A stretch of 64,000 nt of DNA, taken from TMP-86 sp964247385. Lineage in GTDB: Bacteria > Pseudomonadota > Gammaproteobacteria > Steroidobacterales > Steroidobacteraceae. The DNA lies in contig CAXTUB010000002.1 of NCBI GenBank assembly GCA_964247385.1, forward strand, positions 124,001 through 188,000, given 5' to 3'. The notes under the pieces were generated by a model, which searched no databases, was not told the origin of the DNA, and saw only the letters and a list, made by a program, of their open reading frames with translations. The translations under genes and the position numbers were made by a program. Shown in pieces: positions 41,158 to 49,422 of the stretch (its first letter is position 1; the number at the start of each line of letters is the position of its first letter).

Positions 41158-42789
41158 TCAGTGGCTGTCGGTGTCCAGGCTGAGCAAATAGCTCACCATG
41201 GCCGAGCGCTCGCCGGCATCGCTCAGATAGAACGGGTGCGGAGCATCACCACCGCGGCTCGGATTCAAGAGCGTATCGAGATCGGGCACCGAGTTGTCAT
41301 GCAAGAAGTTGGGTTTGCGCGCGAGGTCGAGCAACAAGGGCAAGGCGGTTCCTCGCTCGTCGCCGCGCTGGCTCGCATTCACCACCGCCATCTTGTCGTC
41401 GAAGATGTTGTCCACGGTGTTCAAGATCGGATTCAAAGGCGCTTCGCGCATCGCAAGAAGCGTGACCGGGTTGTCTCCTGGAAAGATGGTTTTCATCGGC
41501 ACGATGAACGCCGGAACGGGAGCGCCTTGATCCACGTTGTGGCAGGACGTGCAATGAGTGCGAAAGATTTTACGGGCGCGATCCGCCGTCGCTTGCGCCG
41601 TGGCGATGCCGGCCGGCGCCTGCAGGCTATTGAGATAGGCGTTCATGTCGACGAGCTTTGTATCGTCCACTCGATTGCCCAACGGTGCGTCCTCGGTTCC
41701 CGCCGCCGCGCTCGGGGCCGCCTGCACGTAGGGGTAGCCGGTCACTCCCGTATCCGCGAGCACCTGAATATATCCATCGACGATTTCATTGCCCGCCGCC
41801 TCGCCGCCTAATTTGACTTCGAATGCACGGCCGCCTGGCGTGGTGAGGTTGGTGGGATCGAGAAGCGCGGTGTATACGAGATTACTGAAATTATCGAGGC
41901 GCGCAATACTGCCATCGGTTCCCCAGGGCGCTGCTAGATCAGTGCGAAACAACGCGGAGTTGTGCATCGGATCGCCATTTCCATCCACGGTGTCATCAAA
42001 CATTCCGACCGGATAATAATCGGGGTTGGATAGATAGGCATCCACGTCGGCTTCGGATGAAGTGGGAGTCAAGCCGGTGGGCGCCCGGCCCAGGGTCGCA
42101 CCCCCGTTGGCATTCAGGGCTAACTGCAACACCGGATAGTAGGCGCGAGAGTTGAGCCCTGCGGCAACGATGGCGCCAAAATTTAGATTGTGATTGGCGC
42201 GCCCATCCAGACGGCTGCCAATCGAGCCTCCATTGTCCATGCTGAACACCGATCCATCCGTGATCGTATGGCACAGCGCGCAAGACGCTCCGGTTTTATC
42301 GCCATTGGCGATGTCGATGATTCCATCGTTGTTGGAATCCTTGGGGACGAGGCCAATGATGGCATTGGCATTGACCAGCGCGACGGTCGTCGCGGGATTG
42401 TTGAGAAGCGGAGCGTTCGTTGGACTCAGATCCGTCGCAAGCTCCGCCGCAATGGCGGATCGGGTGGCCGTATCGAGCGCATCGGCATCGACGCTCAGTC
42501 CCAGCGCGAGCGCCTGGAGTGGGGTGACGCCCAGCGAAACAAATCCTTGTTGAAGCTTCAATGCGTCGGTCCAGAAGCTCTCGTTGCCGAAAGTTTCAAA
42601 CCTGAACACTTGCTGGCCATTGGTTGCATCGCCGACCGCATGAACCACCGGCTCCTCGGTACTCATCGGACCGTCGGCTCCACGATCGTGTGAATGCCCG
42701 CAACCCCAAATCGAGACCGCGCCGGCCAGTAGAGCGCCCGCCCGGCCTGCACGAGTCACCGCTTCGACGAGATGAGTGAACGATCGCAT
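41158..42789 (-). CDS. Di-heme cytochrome c peroxidase-like lipoprotein
   Basis: A 543-residue exported protein. The N-terminus ends in a lipobox-like SIWGC (Cys30). It has two heme-c motifs: CALCH (170-174) and CTSCH (413-417). SNNDGIIDIANGD (152-164) resembles a calcium-binding loop. This matches di-heme cytochrome c peroxidase/MauG-like or 'cytochrome c family' proteins; the two hemes are farther apart than in compact bacterial peroxidases. A periplasmic peroxidase or electron-transfer role is inferred. It sits between the Met-rich MXKDX gene and the two-component genes on the same strand. Confidence 0.8.
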   Translation of the reverse strand: MRSFTHLVEAVTRAGRAGALLAGAVSIWGCGHSHDRGADGPMSTEEPVVHAVGDATNGQQVFRFETFGNESFWTDALKLQQGFVSLGVTPLQALALGLSVDADALDTATRSAIAAELATDLSPTNAPLLNNPATTVALVNANAIIGLVPKDSNNDGIIDIANGDKTGASCALCHTITDGSVFSMDNGGSIGSRLDGRANHNLNFGAIVAAGLNSRAYYPVLQLALNANGGATLGRAPTGLTPTSSEADVDAYLSNPDYYPVGMFDDTVDGNGDPMHNSALFRTDLAAPWGTDGSIARLDNFSNLVYTALLDPTNLTTPGGRAFEVKLGGEAAGNEIVDGYIQVLADTGVTGYPYVQAAPSAAAGTEDAPLGNRVDDTKLVDMNAYLNSLQAPAGIATAQATADRARKIFRTHCTSCHNVDQGAPVPAFIVPMKTIFPGDNPVTLLAMREAPLNPILNTVDNIFDDKMAVVNASQRGDERGTALPLLLDLARKPNFLHDNSVPDLDTLLNPSRGGDAPHPFYLSDAGERSAMVSYLLSLDTDSH

Positions 42790-42831
42790 GGTGGGCCTCC
42801 CTTAACGGCTCATCGGATTAGCGAAAAGGCA

Positions 42832-42863
42832 GACTGCTCCGCATGATTCCATCCTGAGCAGTC
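42832..42863 (-). other. 8-bp inverted repeat between the MXKDX gene and the cytochrome gene
   Basis: GACTGCTC (42832-42839) and GAGCAGTC (42856-42863) form a perfect 8-bp inverted repeat with a 16-base loop. It lies between the stop of the MXKDX gene and the start of the cytochrome gene. Read on the minus strand it is followed by a short T-tract (CCTTTTC), so a weak terminator is possible; an operator is the alternative. Confidence 0.4.
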
Positions 42864-42879
42864 CGCGCGTTTGAAGAAT

Positions 42880-43137
42880 TTAATTCTTGTCTTTGCTCAT
42901 GGAATCTTTCTGCATGGAGTCTTTACCCATGGAATCGCTCTTCATTTTGTCTTTGCACATCTTCATCATCTGATCGTGCGTCATACTGCTGCTGCCATCG
43001 GACTGCATCTTTGCCATACAGTCCTTCATCATTTTGTCCTTGCTCATCGAATCTTTGCTCATGGAATCCTGAGCCATCGCCTGCAAGCCGGCAAGCATCA
43101 GGGCCGTACAAATCGCACCGGTCATCGCGCTTTTCAT
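42880..43137 (-). CDS. Met-rich periplasmic pentapeptide MXKDX repeat protein
   Basis: An 85-residue protein from the ATG at 43137, preceded by a GAGGAGA ribosome site. Residues 1-22 form a signal peptide (MKSAMTGAICTALMLAGLQAMA). The 63-residue mature part is built of MSKD/MXKD-type units, with 14 methionines (about 22 percent), many Lys and Asp, and two Cys. This is the 'pentapeptide MXKDX repeat' family. Similar Met-rich periplasmic proteins (MrpX) act as sacrificial scavengers of hypochlorite that YedY-type enzymes then repair. Metal (copper) binding is the other plausible role. Confidence 0.88.
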   Translation of the reverse strand: MKSAMTGAICTALMLAGLQAMAQDSMSKDSMSKDKMMKDCMAKMQSDGSSSMTHDQMMKMCKDKMKSDSMGKDSMQKDSMSKDKN

Positions 43138-43185
43138 CAATTTCTCCTCGTTGCTAAGTGAATTACTCGACCTCAACAGTAATCT

Positions 43186-43905
43186 TCAATGCGCATCGAT
43201 CGCGATCGTCGCTGCAGCCAGAACGGGTCCTTCATCGGGGACTTGAGCAATGACGGCGAGCCGGTTGGCGTTTGCCGGTAAGGCGTTCGCCTTGATGAGC
43301 ACGGTCTTCGCCTGTCCGTCCCAGAGATCCACGTTTTGGAAGTCGCGGACGATGTTGAATTCTTCCAAGGTGCGACCTGAGTTTTCTCCGCCTTGGATAG
43401 GAGTCACGGCCCGATCGAGATACGCGGCATAACTGATCTCTGCGCGCCTCACACTGGGAGTATTCGGCAATGTCACCTTGACGAGGCCGGGCGAAATCGT
43501 CAGGCCGATCGGCAGCGCGAGTTTCTGATTTAGAGCCATGATGACCCGCCGGCGGTCCGATCCAACGAAGCTTTCATTGCCGTTGACGATCAGCTGCGGG
43601 GTGAACGCGCTCGAGAGTGAAAGGGCGCGGACGTAGCCCTCTTGCCTTCGAGCCGCCATCGGCAATGCGAAGCGATCTTGCCAGCGCGAGCTATTCCAGT
43701 AATCCACGTGATGCGCGATCGCAATGACTCGCGGCGACGCACGCAGCTCGCCCAGCAAGGCCTCCGCGGCAGGGCACGAGCTGCATCCTTCCGACGTAAA
43801 GAGCTCGACGAACACAGCTTCATGATCCGCACCTTCGGCGAAGCACGAGTTCCACGCGATGCTGATCAATGCCACCGCCGAGACGGCCAGGTTACTTAAC
43901 GTCAT
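43186..43905 (-). CDS. DUF1223 secreted thioredoxin-like protein
   Basis: A 239-residue protein with an N-terminal signal sequence (MTLSNLAVSAVALISIAWNSCFA), then FVELFTSEGCSSCPAAEALL (about 32-51). The thioredoxin-like CSSC has Cys41 and Cys44. VDYWNSSRWQDRF and PQLIVNG are family features. The role of DUF1223 is unknown; a periplasmic thiol or metal-handling function is likely. It heads a minus-strand run (DUF1223, MXKDX, cytochrome, regulator, kinase). A PhoB-type direct repeat lies 34-51 bases upstream of its start. Confidence 0.86.
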   Translation of the reverse strand: MTLSNLAVSAVALISIAWNSCFAEGADHEAVFVELFTSEGCSSCPAAEALLGELRASPRVIAIAHHVDYWNSSRWQDRFALPMAARRQEGYVRALSLSSAFTPQLIVNGNESFVGSDRRRVIMALNQKLALPIGLTISPGLVKVTLPNTPSVRRAEISYAAYLDRAVTPIQGGENSGRTLEEFNIVRDFQNVDLWDGQAKTVLIKANALPANANRLAVIAQVPDEGPVLAAATIAIDAH

Positions 43906-43938
43906 GCATTTGCCTCGAGCCAGATGCTAAACGCGAAA

Positions 43939-43956
43939 GATCACGAAATGATCACG
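43939..43956 (-). promoter_or_regulatory. Candidate response-regulator operator (two heptamers, 11-bp period)
   Basis: On the minus strand CGTGATC occurs twice, separated by ATTT, giving an exact 11-bp period. This is the classical layout for OmpR/PhoB-family binding sites. It sits upstream of the DUF1223 gene, whose operon neighbourhood encodes such a regulator. Binding is inferred. Confidence 0.5.
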
Positions 43957-44063
43957 GAGAAGCCAAGCGGGTCAAAATCGTGACGAGCGGCAGTGCGGAA
44001 AGCGATTTGTCTGCACTTGCGTTGCTCAGCGAGCAGAGTTTGCTGCCGACAATTCGCAATGGT

Positions 44064-44139
44064 TGGCGCTCCCTACGGGATTCGAACCCGTGTTACAGCC
44101 TTGAGAGGGCCGTGTCCTAGGCCTCTAGACGAAGGGAGC
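44064..44139 (-). tRNA. tRNA-Glu (anticodon CTC)
   Basis: The reverse complement folds into a 76-base cloverleaf. The acceptor stem GCTCCCT/AGGGAGC is perfect, followed by discriminator G and an encoded CCA. The anticodon stem CGGCC/GGCTG carries a 7-base loop C-T-C-T-C-A-A with anticodon CTC (Glu, codon GAG). The T-arm GGGTTCGAACCC is canonical and the D-arm carries CTAGAGGCCTAG as in bacterial tRNA-Glu. Confidence 0.95.
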
Positions 44140-44170
44140 CGATGCGGAGACTGAGCGTTGAAGGGCTGTT

Positions 44171-44198
44171 AGTATACGGCCCATTTTTCGAGACTCAA
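44171..44198 (-). promoter_or_regulatory. Sigma-70 promoter of tRNA-Glu
   Basis: On the minus strand TTGAGT (44193-44198) and TATACT (44171-44176) are separated by 16 bases, predicting a start about 25 bases upstream of the tRNA 5' end. Confidence 0.6.
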
Positions 44199-44212
44199 GC
44201 TCAAGCCACGAT

Positions 44213-45622
44213 TTGAACGTCCCCGTTGCCAGCGCGCCGCGCATCGTGCCTCGCGCCGAGCACACGATTTCGCGCGCGCATATTTCTCCGAACGCGCTCA
44301 AGGTGCTTTATCGCCTGAACGAGGCGGGCTTCCAGGCCTTTCTCGTCGGCGGAGCGGTACGCGATTTATTGCTTGGAATCCGTCCCAAGGACTTCGATGT
44401 GGCGACCAATGCGTTGCCGGAAGAGGTTCGACGTTTGTTCCGGAACTCGCGTCTCATCGGCCGCCGGTTTCGCTTGGCGCATGTGCACTTCGGTCCCGAG
44501 ATCATCGAAGTGGCCACTTTCAGAGCATCGTCGGCGCCCGAGCGAGAGGACAGCGAAGAAGAAAGCGAAGAGGGGACGGGCGGAGCAGAACCGTTGCAGC
44601 GCGGGCCACTGCCGCAAGACTTGGCTCAATCCAGTGTCCACCGCCAGATCGACGAGCGCGGCCGTATCGTGCGCGACAATTTGTACGGCAACATTGAAGA
44701 CGATGTGTGGCGGCGCGATTTCGCCGCCAACGCGCTGTATTACAACATTGAGGATTTCTCGCTCTGGGATTACGTCGATGGGCTCGACGACGTGCGAGCT
44801 CGCCGGCTGCGGCTGATCGGCCCGCCGGAGCAACGTCTACGCGAAGATCCGGTGCGCATGCTGCGCGCGGTGCGTTTCGCCGCCAAGCTAGGTTTCGCGA
44901 TCGATCCGCAAATCGAGGAGTTGATGCCGCGGCTGGGATTTCTATTGGACGCGGTTCCTCCCGCGCGGCTGTTCGATGAGGTGCTCAAGCTGTTTCTGAC
45001 TGGGTTCGGCGTGCGCGCATACGACATGCTGCAGCGGTTTCGTTTGTTCGAGCACTTGTTCCCGCAATCGGCGGCGGCCTTTGGCCTCGAGCCTTACGCG
45101 TATGCAGAAGGCATGATGCGGCAAGGGCTCGCGAACACGGATGAGCGCGTCGAGGCCGGCAAACCGATTTCGCCCGCGTTCTTTTTTTCCATTGTGTTGT
45201 GGGCGGCAATCTTGCGGCAGATGAACGAGCGGCAAGCAGGCGGCTCGCCCGATGTGGCCGCGCTGATGGGGGCGTGCGACGCTGTCTTGAGGACGCAGCA
45301 GGCGCGCATCAGCATTCCGAAGAGGTTCGGCATTCCAATGCGCGAGATTCTGGCGCTGCAGCCGCGATTCAATCGACGCGCCGGAGGCCGCGCCCTGAGT
45401 CTCTTGGATCACCCAAGATTCCGGGCAGCATTTGATTTTCTTCTGTTGCGCTCGCAGGCTGGAGCCGCTGAACACGACGTGGCCCAGTGGTGGCAAGAAA
45501 TTCAGGAAGTGCCGGCCGATGAGCGTTTGCGGCGCGCTCAGGCCATGGTGCAAGGGCAGGGTGGCGATGCGGCCGCAACGGGACGGCCGCGGCGTCGAAG
45601 GCGTCGCCGTCCCGCATCGTGA
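44213..45622 (+). CDS. pcnB: Poly(A) polymerase I
   Basis: A 469-residue nucleotidyltransferase of the tRNA CCA-transferase superfamily. The signature FLVGGAVRDLLLG (43-55) and the catalytic Asp60/Asp62 in KDFDVATNA are clear. A region for the head domain (RRDFAANALYYNI) follows, then a basic C-terminal tail (GRPRRRRRRRPAS), typical of PcnB rather than CCA-adding enzymes. It adds A-tails to RNA 3' ends and stimulates decay. The best start is TTG at 44213; similarity starts at about residue 21, and E. coli pcnB also uses a rare start. The stop overlaps folK. Confidence 0.93.
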   Translation: MNVPVASAPRIVPRAEHTISRAHISPNALKVLYRLNEAGFQAFLVGGAVRDLLLGIRPKDFDVATNALPEEVRRLFRNSRLIGRRFRLAHVHFGPEIIEVATFRASSAPEREDSEEESEEGTGGAEPLQRGPLPQDLAQSSVHRQIDERGRIVRDNLYGNIEDDVWRRDFAANALYYNIEDFSLWDYVDGLDDVRARRLRLIGPPEQRLREDPVRMLRAVRFAAKLGFAIDPQIEELMPRLGFLLDAVPPARLFDEVLKLFLTGFGVRAYDMLQRFRLFEHLFPQSAAAFGLEPYAYAEGMMRQGLANTDERVEAGKPISPAFFFSIVLWAAILRQMNERQAGGSPDVAALMGACDAVLRTQQARISIPKRFGIPMREILALQPRFNRRAGGRALSLLDHPRFRAAFDFLLLRSQAGAAEHDVAQWWQEIQEVPADERLRRAQAMVQGQGGDAAATGRPRRRRRRRPAS

Positions 45623-46119
45623 GGATGACGACGTGGCGCCCTGCGTATATCGCGCTCGGCAGTAATTTGCACAATCCCGTCCGGCAAGTCCACCTGGCGC
45701 TCGAACATCTCACTCGCTTGGCCGATTCGTGCATGGCCGCGCGTTCGGCGCTCTATCGCACTCAACCTCAAGGCAAGCTGGATCAGCCGGACTTCGTCAA
45801 TGCGGTGGCAGCGCTCGTCACGACGTTGCCGGCGCGAGATTTGCTCCGCGCTTTACAGCGAATCGAGTCCGCCATGGGACGCAGGCAGGGCGAGAAGTGG
45901 GGACCCCGCATCATCGATCTTGATTTGATTTGGATCTCCGGAGCGCCCGTCGATGAAGATGGCCTCAAGGTGCCGCACCCGCGTTTCGGTGAGCGCAATT
46001 TCGTGCTTCGCCCGCTCATGGATGTGGCGCCCGAGCTCGAGATCCCCGGCCATGGGACCATTGCTCAACTGTCTCGAGCGGCGCAAGACCAAGGGATTGA
46101 GCGTATTGATGAGCAATGA
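45619..46119 (+). CDS. folK: 6-hydroxymethyl-7,8-dihydropterin pyrophosphokinase (HPPK)
   Basis: A 166-residue HPPK with AYIALGSNLHNP near the N-terminus, RTQPQGKLDQPDFVNAVAAL, and the active-site signature WGPRIIDLDLIWI, followed by PHPRFGERNFVLRPL. It makes the pyrophosphorylated pterin for dihydropteroate synthesis. The start is a GTG at 45619 overlapping the pcnB stop (GTGA) or an ATG at 45625. It overlaps the next gene by 11 bases. The tight pcnB-folK pair is typical of gammaproteobacteria. Confidence 0.94.
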   Translation: MRMTTWRPAYIALGSNLHNPVRQVHLALEHLTRLADSCMAARSALYRTQPQGKLDQPDFVNAVAALVTTLPARDLLRALQRIESAMGRRQGEKWGPRIIDLDLIWISGAPVDEDGLKVPHPRFGERNFVLRPLMDVAPELEIPGHGTIAQLSRAAQDQGIERIDEQ

Positions 46120-46858
46120 GCCTCGCGCAGCACACCGCTCGGAGCCCGACGCGAGCTCGTCGTCCACGCGAACTTCCCGTCATGCTCGCGCGCCGGCACG
46201 CGAGCCCGCGCACCGGTTCATTGCCATCGAAGGTCCCATTGGCGTGGGCAAGACGAGCCTTGCGCATAAGCTCGCGCAGTCATTCTCCGCGCAGCTGATA
46301 TTGGAAGAGGCCGAGCAAAACCCGTTTCTCGAGCGTTTTTACAAGAACCCGCGGGCGGCGGCATTTCAAGCACAACTGTTTTTTCTTTTTCAAAGAGCGC
46401 GCCAGCTAGAAGCGGTGCGGCAGCAAGATTTGTTCGGACCGCGAATTTCCGATTACATGCTGGAAAAAGATCAGTTGTTCGCGCGCGCCACGCTCGACGA
46501 CACCGAGTACGGACTGTACGAAAAGGTCTACGAGCGCGTCGTGACGGAATGTCCCAAGCCCGACTTGGTGATTTTTCTACAGGCGCCAGTGGATGTATTG
46601 CTGGATCGGATTGCGAAGCGCGGCATTCGCTACGAGCAATGGCTGGAGCGGGCCTATCTGGAAAAGCTCATGCAGGCCTATGCGCATTTCTTCCATGCGT
46701 ACGATGCGGCGCCGCTCCTCATAGTGAACTCCGCGTCCATCGACCCCGTCAACGATGAGCGCGACTATCTCATGCTGTTGAATGAGATCAACCGCAAGCG
46801 AAGCGGCCGACATTTCTTCAATCCCATCGGCCACAGCTTATTGCCTGACGGCGTCTAG
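46109..46858 (+). CDS. Deoxynucleoside kinase family protein
   Basis: A 249-residue P-loop kinase from the ATG at 46109. Walker A is GPIGVGKT (42-49). The lid/substrate region reads EEAEQNPFLERFYKNP and FQAQLFFLFQRARQL, and DRIAKRGIRYEQ is the dNK-type lid. The family phosphorylates deoxynucleosides (deoxyguanosine/deoxyadenosine kinases) in salvage. The first 35 residues are a Ser/Arg/Pro-rich extension outside the fold. It is the third gene of pcnB-folK-dNK and its 3' end overlaps the convergent queG by 21 bases. Confidence 0.85.
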   Translation: MSNEPRAAHRSEPDASSSSTRTSRHARAPAREPAHRFIAIEGPIGVGKTSLAHKLAQSFSAQLILEEAEQNPFLERFYKNPRAAAFQAQLFFLFQRARQLEAVRQQDLFGPRISDYMLEKDQLFARATLDDTEYGLYEKVYERVVTECPKPDLVIFLQAPVDVLLDRIAKRGIRYEQWLERAYLEKLMQAYAHFFHAYDAAPLLIVNSASIDPVNDERDYLMLLNEINRKRSGRHFFNPIGHSLLPDGV

Positions 46859-47914
46859 GGAGCTTCCTTGGCCTCGGTGACGCAAAAGCGCCCACTGCAC
46901 GTGCTCGCGCACGAGCGCGGATGAGTCGCTCTCACGCGTACGCAGCGCGTCGATGACGGCCGTCGACGTGGGGGCGTTGCCAAGACCCACGGCAAGATTG
47001 CGCAGCCAACGCTCGTAGCCAATGCGCCGGATCGCGCTGCCTTGCATTGCGCGCAGGAAGTGCGCTTCGTTCCAAGCAAACAGACTGACCAGCGTGGAGT
47101 CATCCAAGCCGTTGCGCACGGCGAAATCGTTTTCGTTCGAGGCTTGCGCAAACTTGTTCCATGGGCAAACGAGCTGGCAATCATCGCAGCCATACACGCG
47201 ATTGCCGATGGCTGCGCGAAACTCCATCGGTATCGCGCCCCTGAGCTCGATGGTCAGATAGGAAATGCAGCGTCGTGCGTCCAGCCGATAGGGTGCGACG
47301 ATAGCGCGCGTGGGGCACGCCGGCAGGCACGCGGCGCACGTGCCGCAATGCGCGCTGGCAGGCGGGTCAGGAGGCAGCGCTAGATCGACGTAAATCTCTC
47401 CAAGGAAAAAATAGGAGCCAGATTTGCGGTCGATCAAGTTCGTGTGCTTGCCGATCCATCCAAGGCCCGCGCTGCGCGCGAGAGGTTTTTCCAGCACGGG
47501 CGCGCTGTCGCTGAAGACGCGATAGCCGACCGGACCCACTTGCGCGCGCAGGCGCTCGGCGAGCGCACGCAAGCGCGCGCGCAGCACTTTATGGTAGTCG
47601 CGGCCGAGCGCATAGCGTGACACGTAGGCCTTGCTCGGGTCGGCGAGAGTTGCCCATGCATCGGCCGATCCCGCCGGCCAGTAATTCATTCGCACGCTGA
47701 TGCACGCCACGGTGCCTTGCACCAGTTCCGCCGGCCGGACGCGTCGCGCGCCATGACGCTGCATGTAAGACATCTCGCCGTGAAAGCCTTGAGCGAGCCA
47801 CGCGTTGAAATCGGCCGCTTCCGCGTCCAGATCAATGTTTGCGATGCCGAGTTGTGCAAAACCCAACTCAGCGCTCCAGCGGCGCAAATCCTCGACGAGC
47901 CGGCTCGGCTGCAT
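46838..47914 (-). CDS. queG: Epoxyqueuosine reductase
   Basis: A 358-residue cobalamin- and Fe-S-dependent reductase from the ATG at 47914. The catalytic Asp136 sits in FSDSAPVLEKPLA. Two 4Fe-4S clusters are shown by CGTCAACLPACPTRAI (190-204) and CISY plus CDDCQLVCPWN (216, 243-253). A C-terminal HEAT-like region follows. It reduces epoxyqueuosine to queuosine in tRNA, the last step of queuosine synthesis, and needs B12. The start is 12 bases from the divergent nnr start. The conserved queG-nnr-tsaE neighbourhood confirms identity. Confidence 0.94.
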   Translation of the reverse strand: MQPSRLVEDLRRWSAELGFAQLGIANIDLDAEAADFNAWLAQGFHGEMSYMQRHGARRVRPAELVQGTVACISVRMNYWPAGSADAWATLADPSKAYVSRYALGRDYHKVLRARLRALAERLRAQVGPVGYRVFSDSAPVLEKPLARSAGLGWIGKHTNLIDRKSGSYFFLGEIYVDLALPPDPPASAHCGTCAACLPACPTRAIVAPYRLDARRCISYLTIELRGAIPMEFRAAIGNRVYGCDDCQLVCPWNKFAQASNENDFAVRNGLDDSTLVSLFAWNEAHFLRAMQGSAIRRIGYERWLRNLAVGLGNAPTSTAVIDALRTRESDSSALVREHVQWALLRHRGQGSSLDAVRQ

Positions 47915-47926
47915 GGCGTCAGTATA

Positions 47927-49420
47927 ATGATTCGCATGCGGCCCGATTTGCGTGCCATCCTGTGTCGCGAGGACGTGCGAGCCATCGAGCATTTCGCGAT
48001 GCACACGCTCGACCTCTCCGGCGCCGAGCTCATGCAGCGCGCCGCGCAAGCGGCGTTCGACGCGCTGCGCGAGCGCTGGCCGCACGCGCGCGGCGTGGCT
48101 GTTCTGTGCGGGGCCGGCAACAACGCGGGCGACGGGTACTTGCTGGCGCATGCGATCAGCACGGCAGGATTGGCCGTTTGGGTGGGCGCCGTGTGCGATC
48201 CCGCTCGGCTCAAAGCCGAGGCACGCGCGGCGTATCAAAGATTCATCGAGTCCGGCGGAGCGGTTTTGCCATGGAGGGATGCGTTGGCTGCGCCCGCCGA
48301 TGTCTGTGTCGATGCAATGCTGGGCATCGGCGCGGACCGCGAGCTCGATGGAGACTTGGCTGCGGCAGTTGAGGCGTTGAACTCCCGCCAAGACGCGGTA
48401 CTTGCGCTCGATCTGCCCGCCGGCATCGATGCCGACACAGGCGCCTTGCTGGGTCGCGCAGTGAGCGCATCGATGACCGTCACGTTCATCGCGCACAAGC
48501 TCGGGCTGTGGGTGGGTCACGGTCCGAATCACACCGGTGAAATCAAGCTTGCCGATTTGCATCTGCCGCAGTGGCCGCCGCTGCGCGCAAGCTCCGTGCG
48601 CGCGCTCGATCCTCTCGAGCTCCGGCCTGCGCTGCGGCCTCGAACGCGCGGCGCGAACAAGGGAGATTTCGGTCGAGTGCTCATCGTCGGCGGCGGCGCC
48701 GGCATGGCGGGAGCGGTGCAGCTTGCTGGCGAGTCGTGTCTGCGCTCCGGCGCGGGGCTCGTCACCCTGGCCATGTCGCCCGAAAGTATTGGACACATTT
48801 CAGTTTCGATCCCAGAGCTCATGGTGTGGACGCCCGCGGACGCGGCCGAGCTCATGCCGCTGGCTCAACGCGCCGACGTCATTGCCATTGGCCCCGGCCT
48901 TGGGCAATCGGCTTGGGCGCGCGGGATGTGGTCTTGCGTGATGGCGAGCGGAAAGCCGCTCATCGTCGATGCGGACGCGCTGAATTTGCTCGCGGCGCAG
49001 CCTGAAAAGCGCAACGATTGGGTCCTGACTCCGCATCCCGGCGAGGCCGCCAGGCTCCTCCGCATCGACACGGCTCAACTGCAAGGCGACCGGTGCACTG
49101 CCGCGCGCGCGCTGTTCGATCTCTATGGCGGCGCCATCATTCTGAAAGGTGCGGGCACCCTCATTGCCGACGGCGGCGAGACTCTCCACCTATGCACGGC
49201 TGGAAATCCCGGCATGGCCGCGCCGGGTATGGGGGATGCGCTCACGGGCATCGTCGCCGCTTTTTTCGGCCAAACGCGCGATCTCGCATCGTCGGCGCGT
49301 CTTGCCGTGTGGGTGCATGCACAAGCGGGCGATCTCGCCGCAGCGCGCGGCCAGCGCGGGATGCTGACGCGCGATCTGATCGCAGAGCTGCGTGCTTGTG
49401 TGAACCTCGGCTCCAATTAG
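47927..49420 (+). CDS. nnr: Bifunctional NAD(P)HX epimerase/dehydratase
   Basis: A 497-residue fusion. The N-terminal epimerase (NnrE/YjeF-N, about 10-210) has CGAGNNAGDGYLLA (61-74) and ALDLPAGIDADTG. The C-terminal ADP-dependent dehydratase (NnrD) has NKGDFGRVLIVGGGAGMAGAVQL, GPGLG, LTPHPGEAARLL and GNPGMAAPGMGDALTGI. It repairs hydrated NAD(P)H. Start candidates are ATG 47927 and ATG 47936. A TATAAT at 47923-47928 overlaps the first, favouring 47936 as a nearly leaderless start. It is followed by tsaE. Confidence 0.94.
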   Translation: MIRMRPDLRAILCREDVRAIEHFAMHTLDLSGAELMQRAAQAAFDALRERWPHARGVAVLCGAGNNAGDGYLLAHAISTAGLAVWVGAVCDPARLKAEARAAYQRFIESGGAVLPWRDALAAPADVCVDAMLGIGADRELDGDLAAAVEALNSRQDAVLALDLPAGIDADTGALLGRAVSASMTVTFIAHKLGLWVGHGPNHTGEIKLADLHLPQWPPLRASSVRALDPLELRPALRPRTRGANKGDFGRVLIVGGGAGMAGAVQLAGESCLRSGAGLVTLAMSPESIGHISVSIPELMVWTPADAAELMPLAQRADVIAIGPGLGQSAWARGMWSCVMASGKPLIVDADALNLLAAQPEKRNDWVLTPHPGEAARLLRIDTAQLQGDRCTAARALFDLYGGAIILKGAGTLIADGGETLHLCTAGNPGMAAPGMGDALTGIVAAFFGQTRDLASSARLAVWVHAQAGDLAAARGQRGMLTRDLIAELRACVNLGSN

Positions 49421-49422
49421 TC

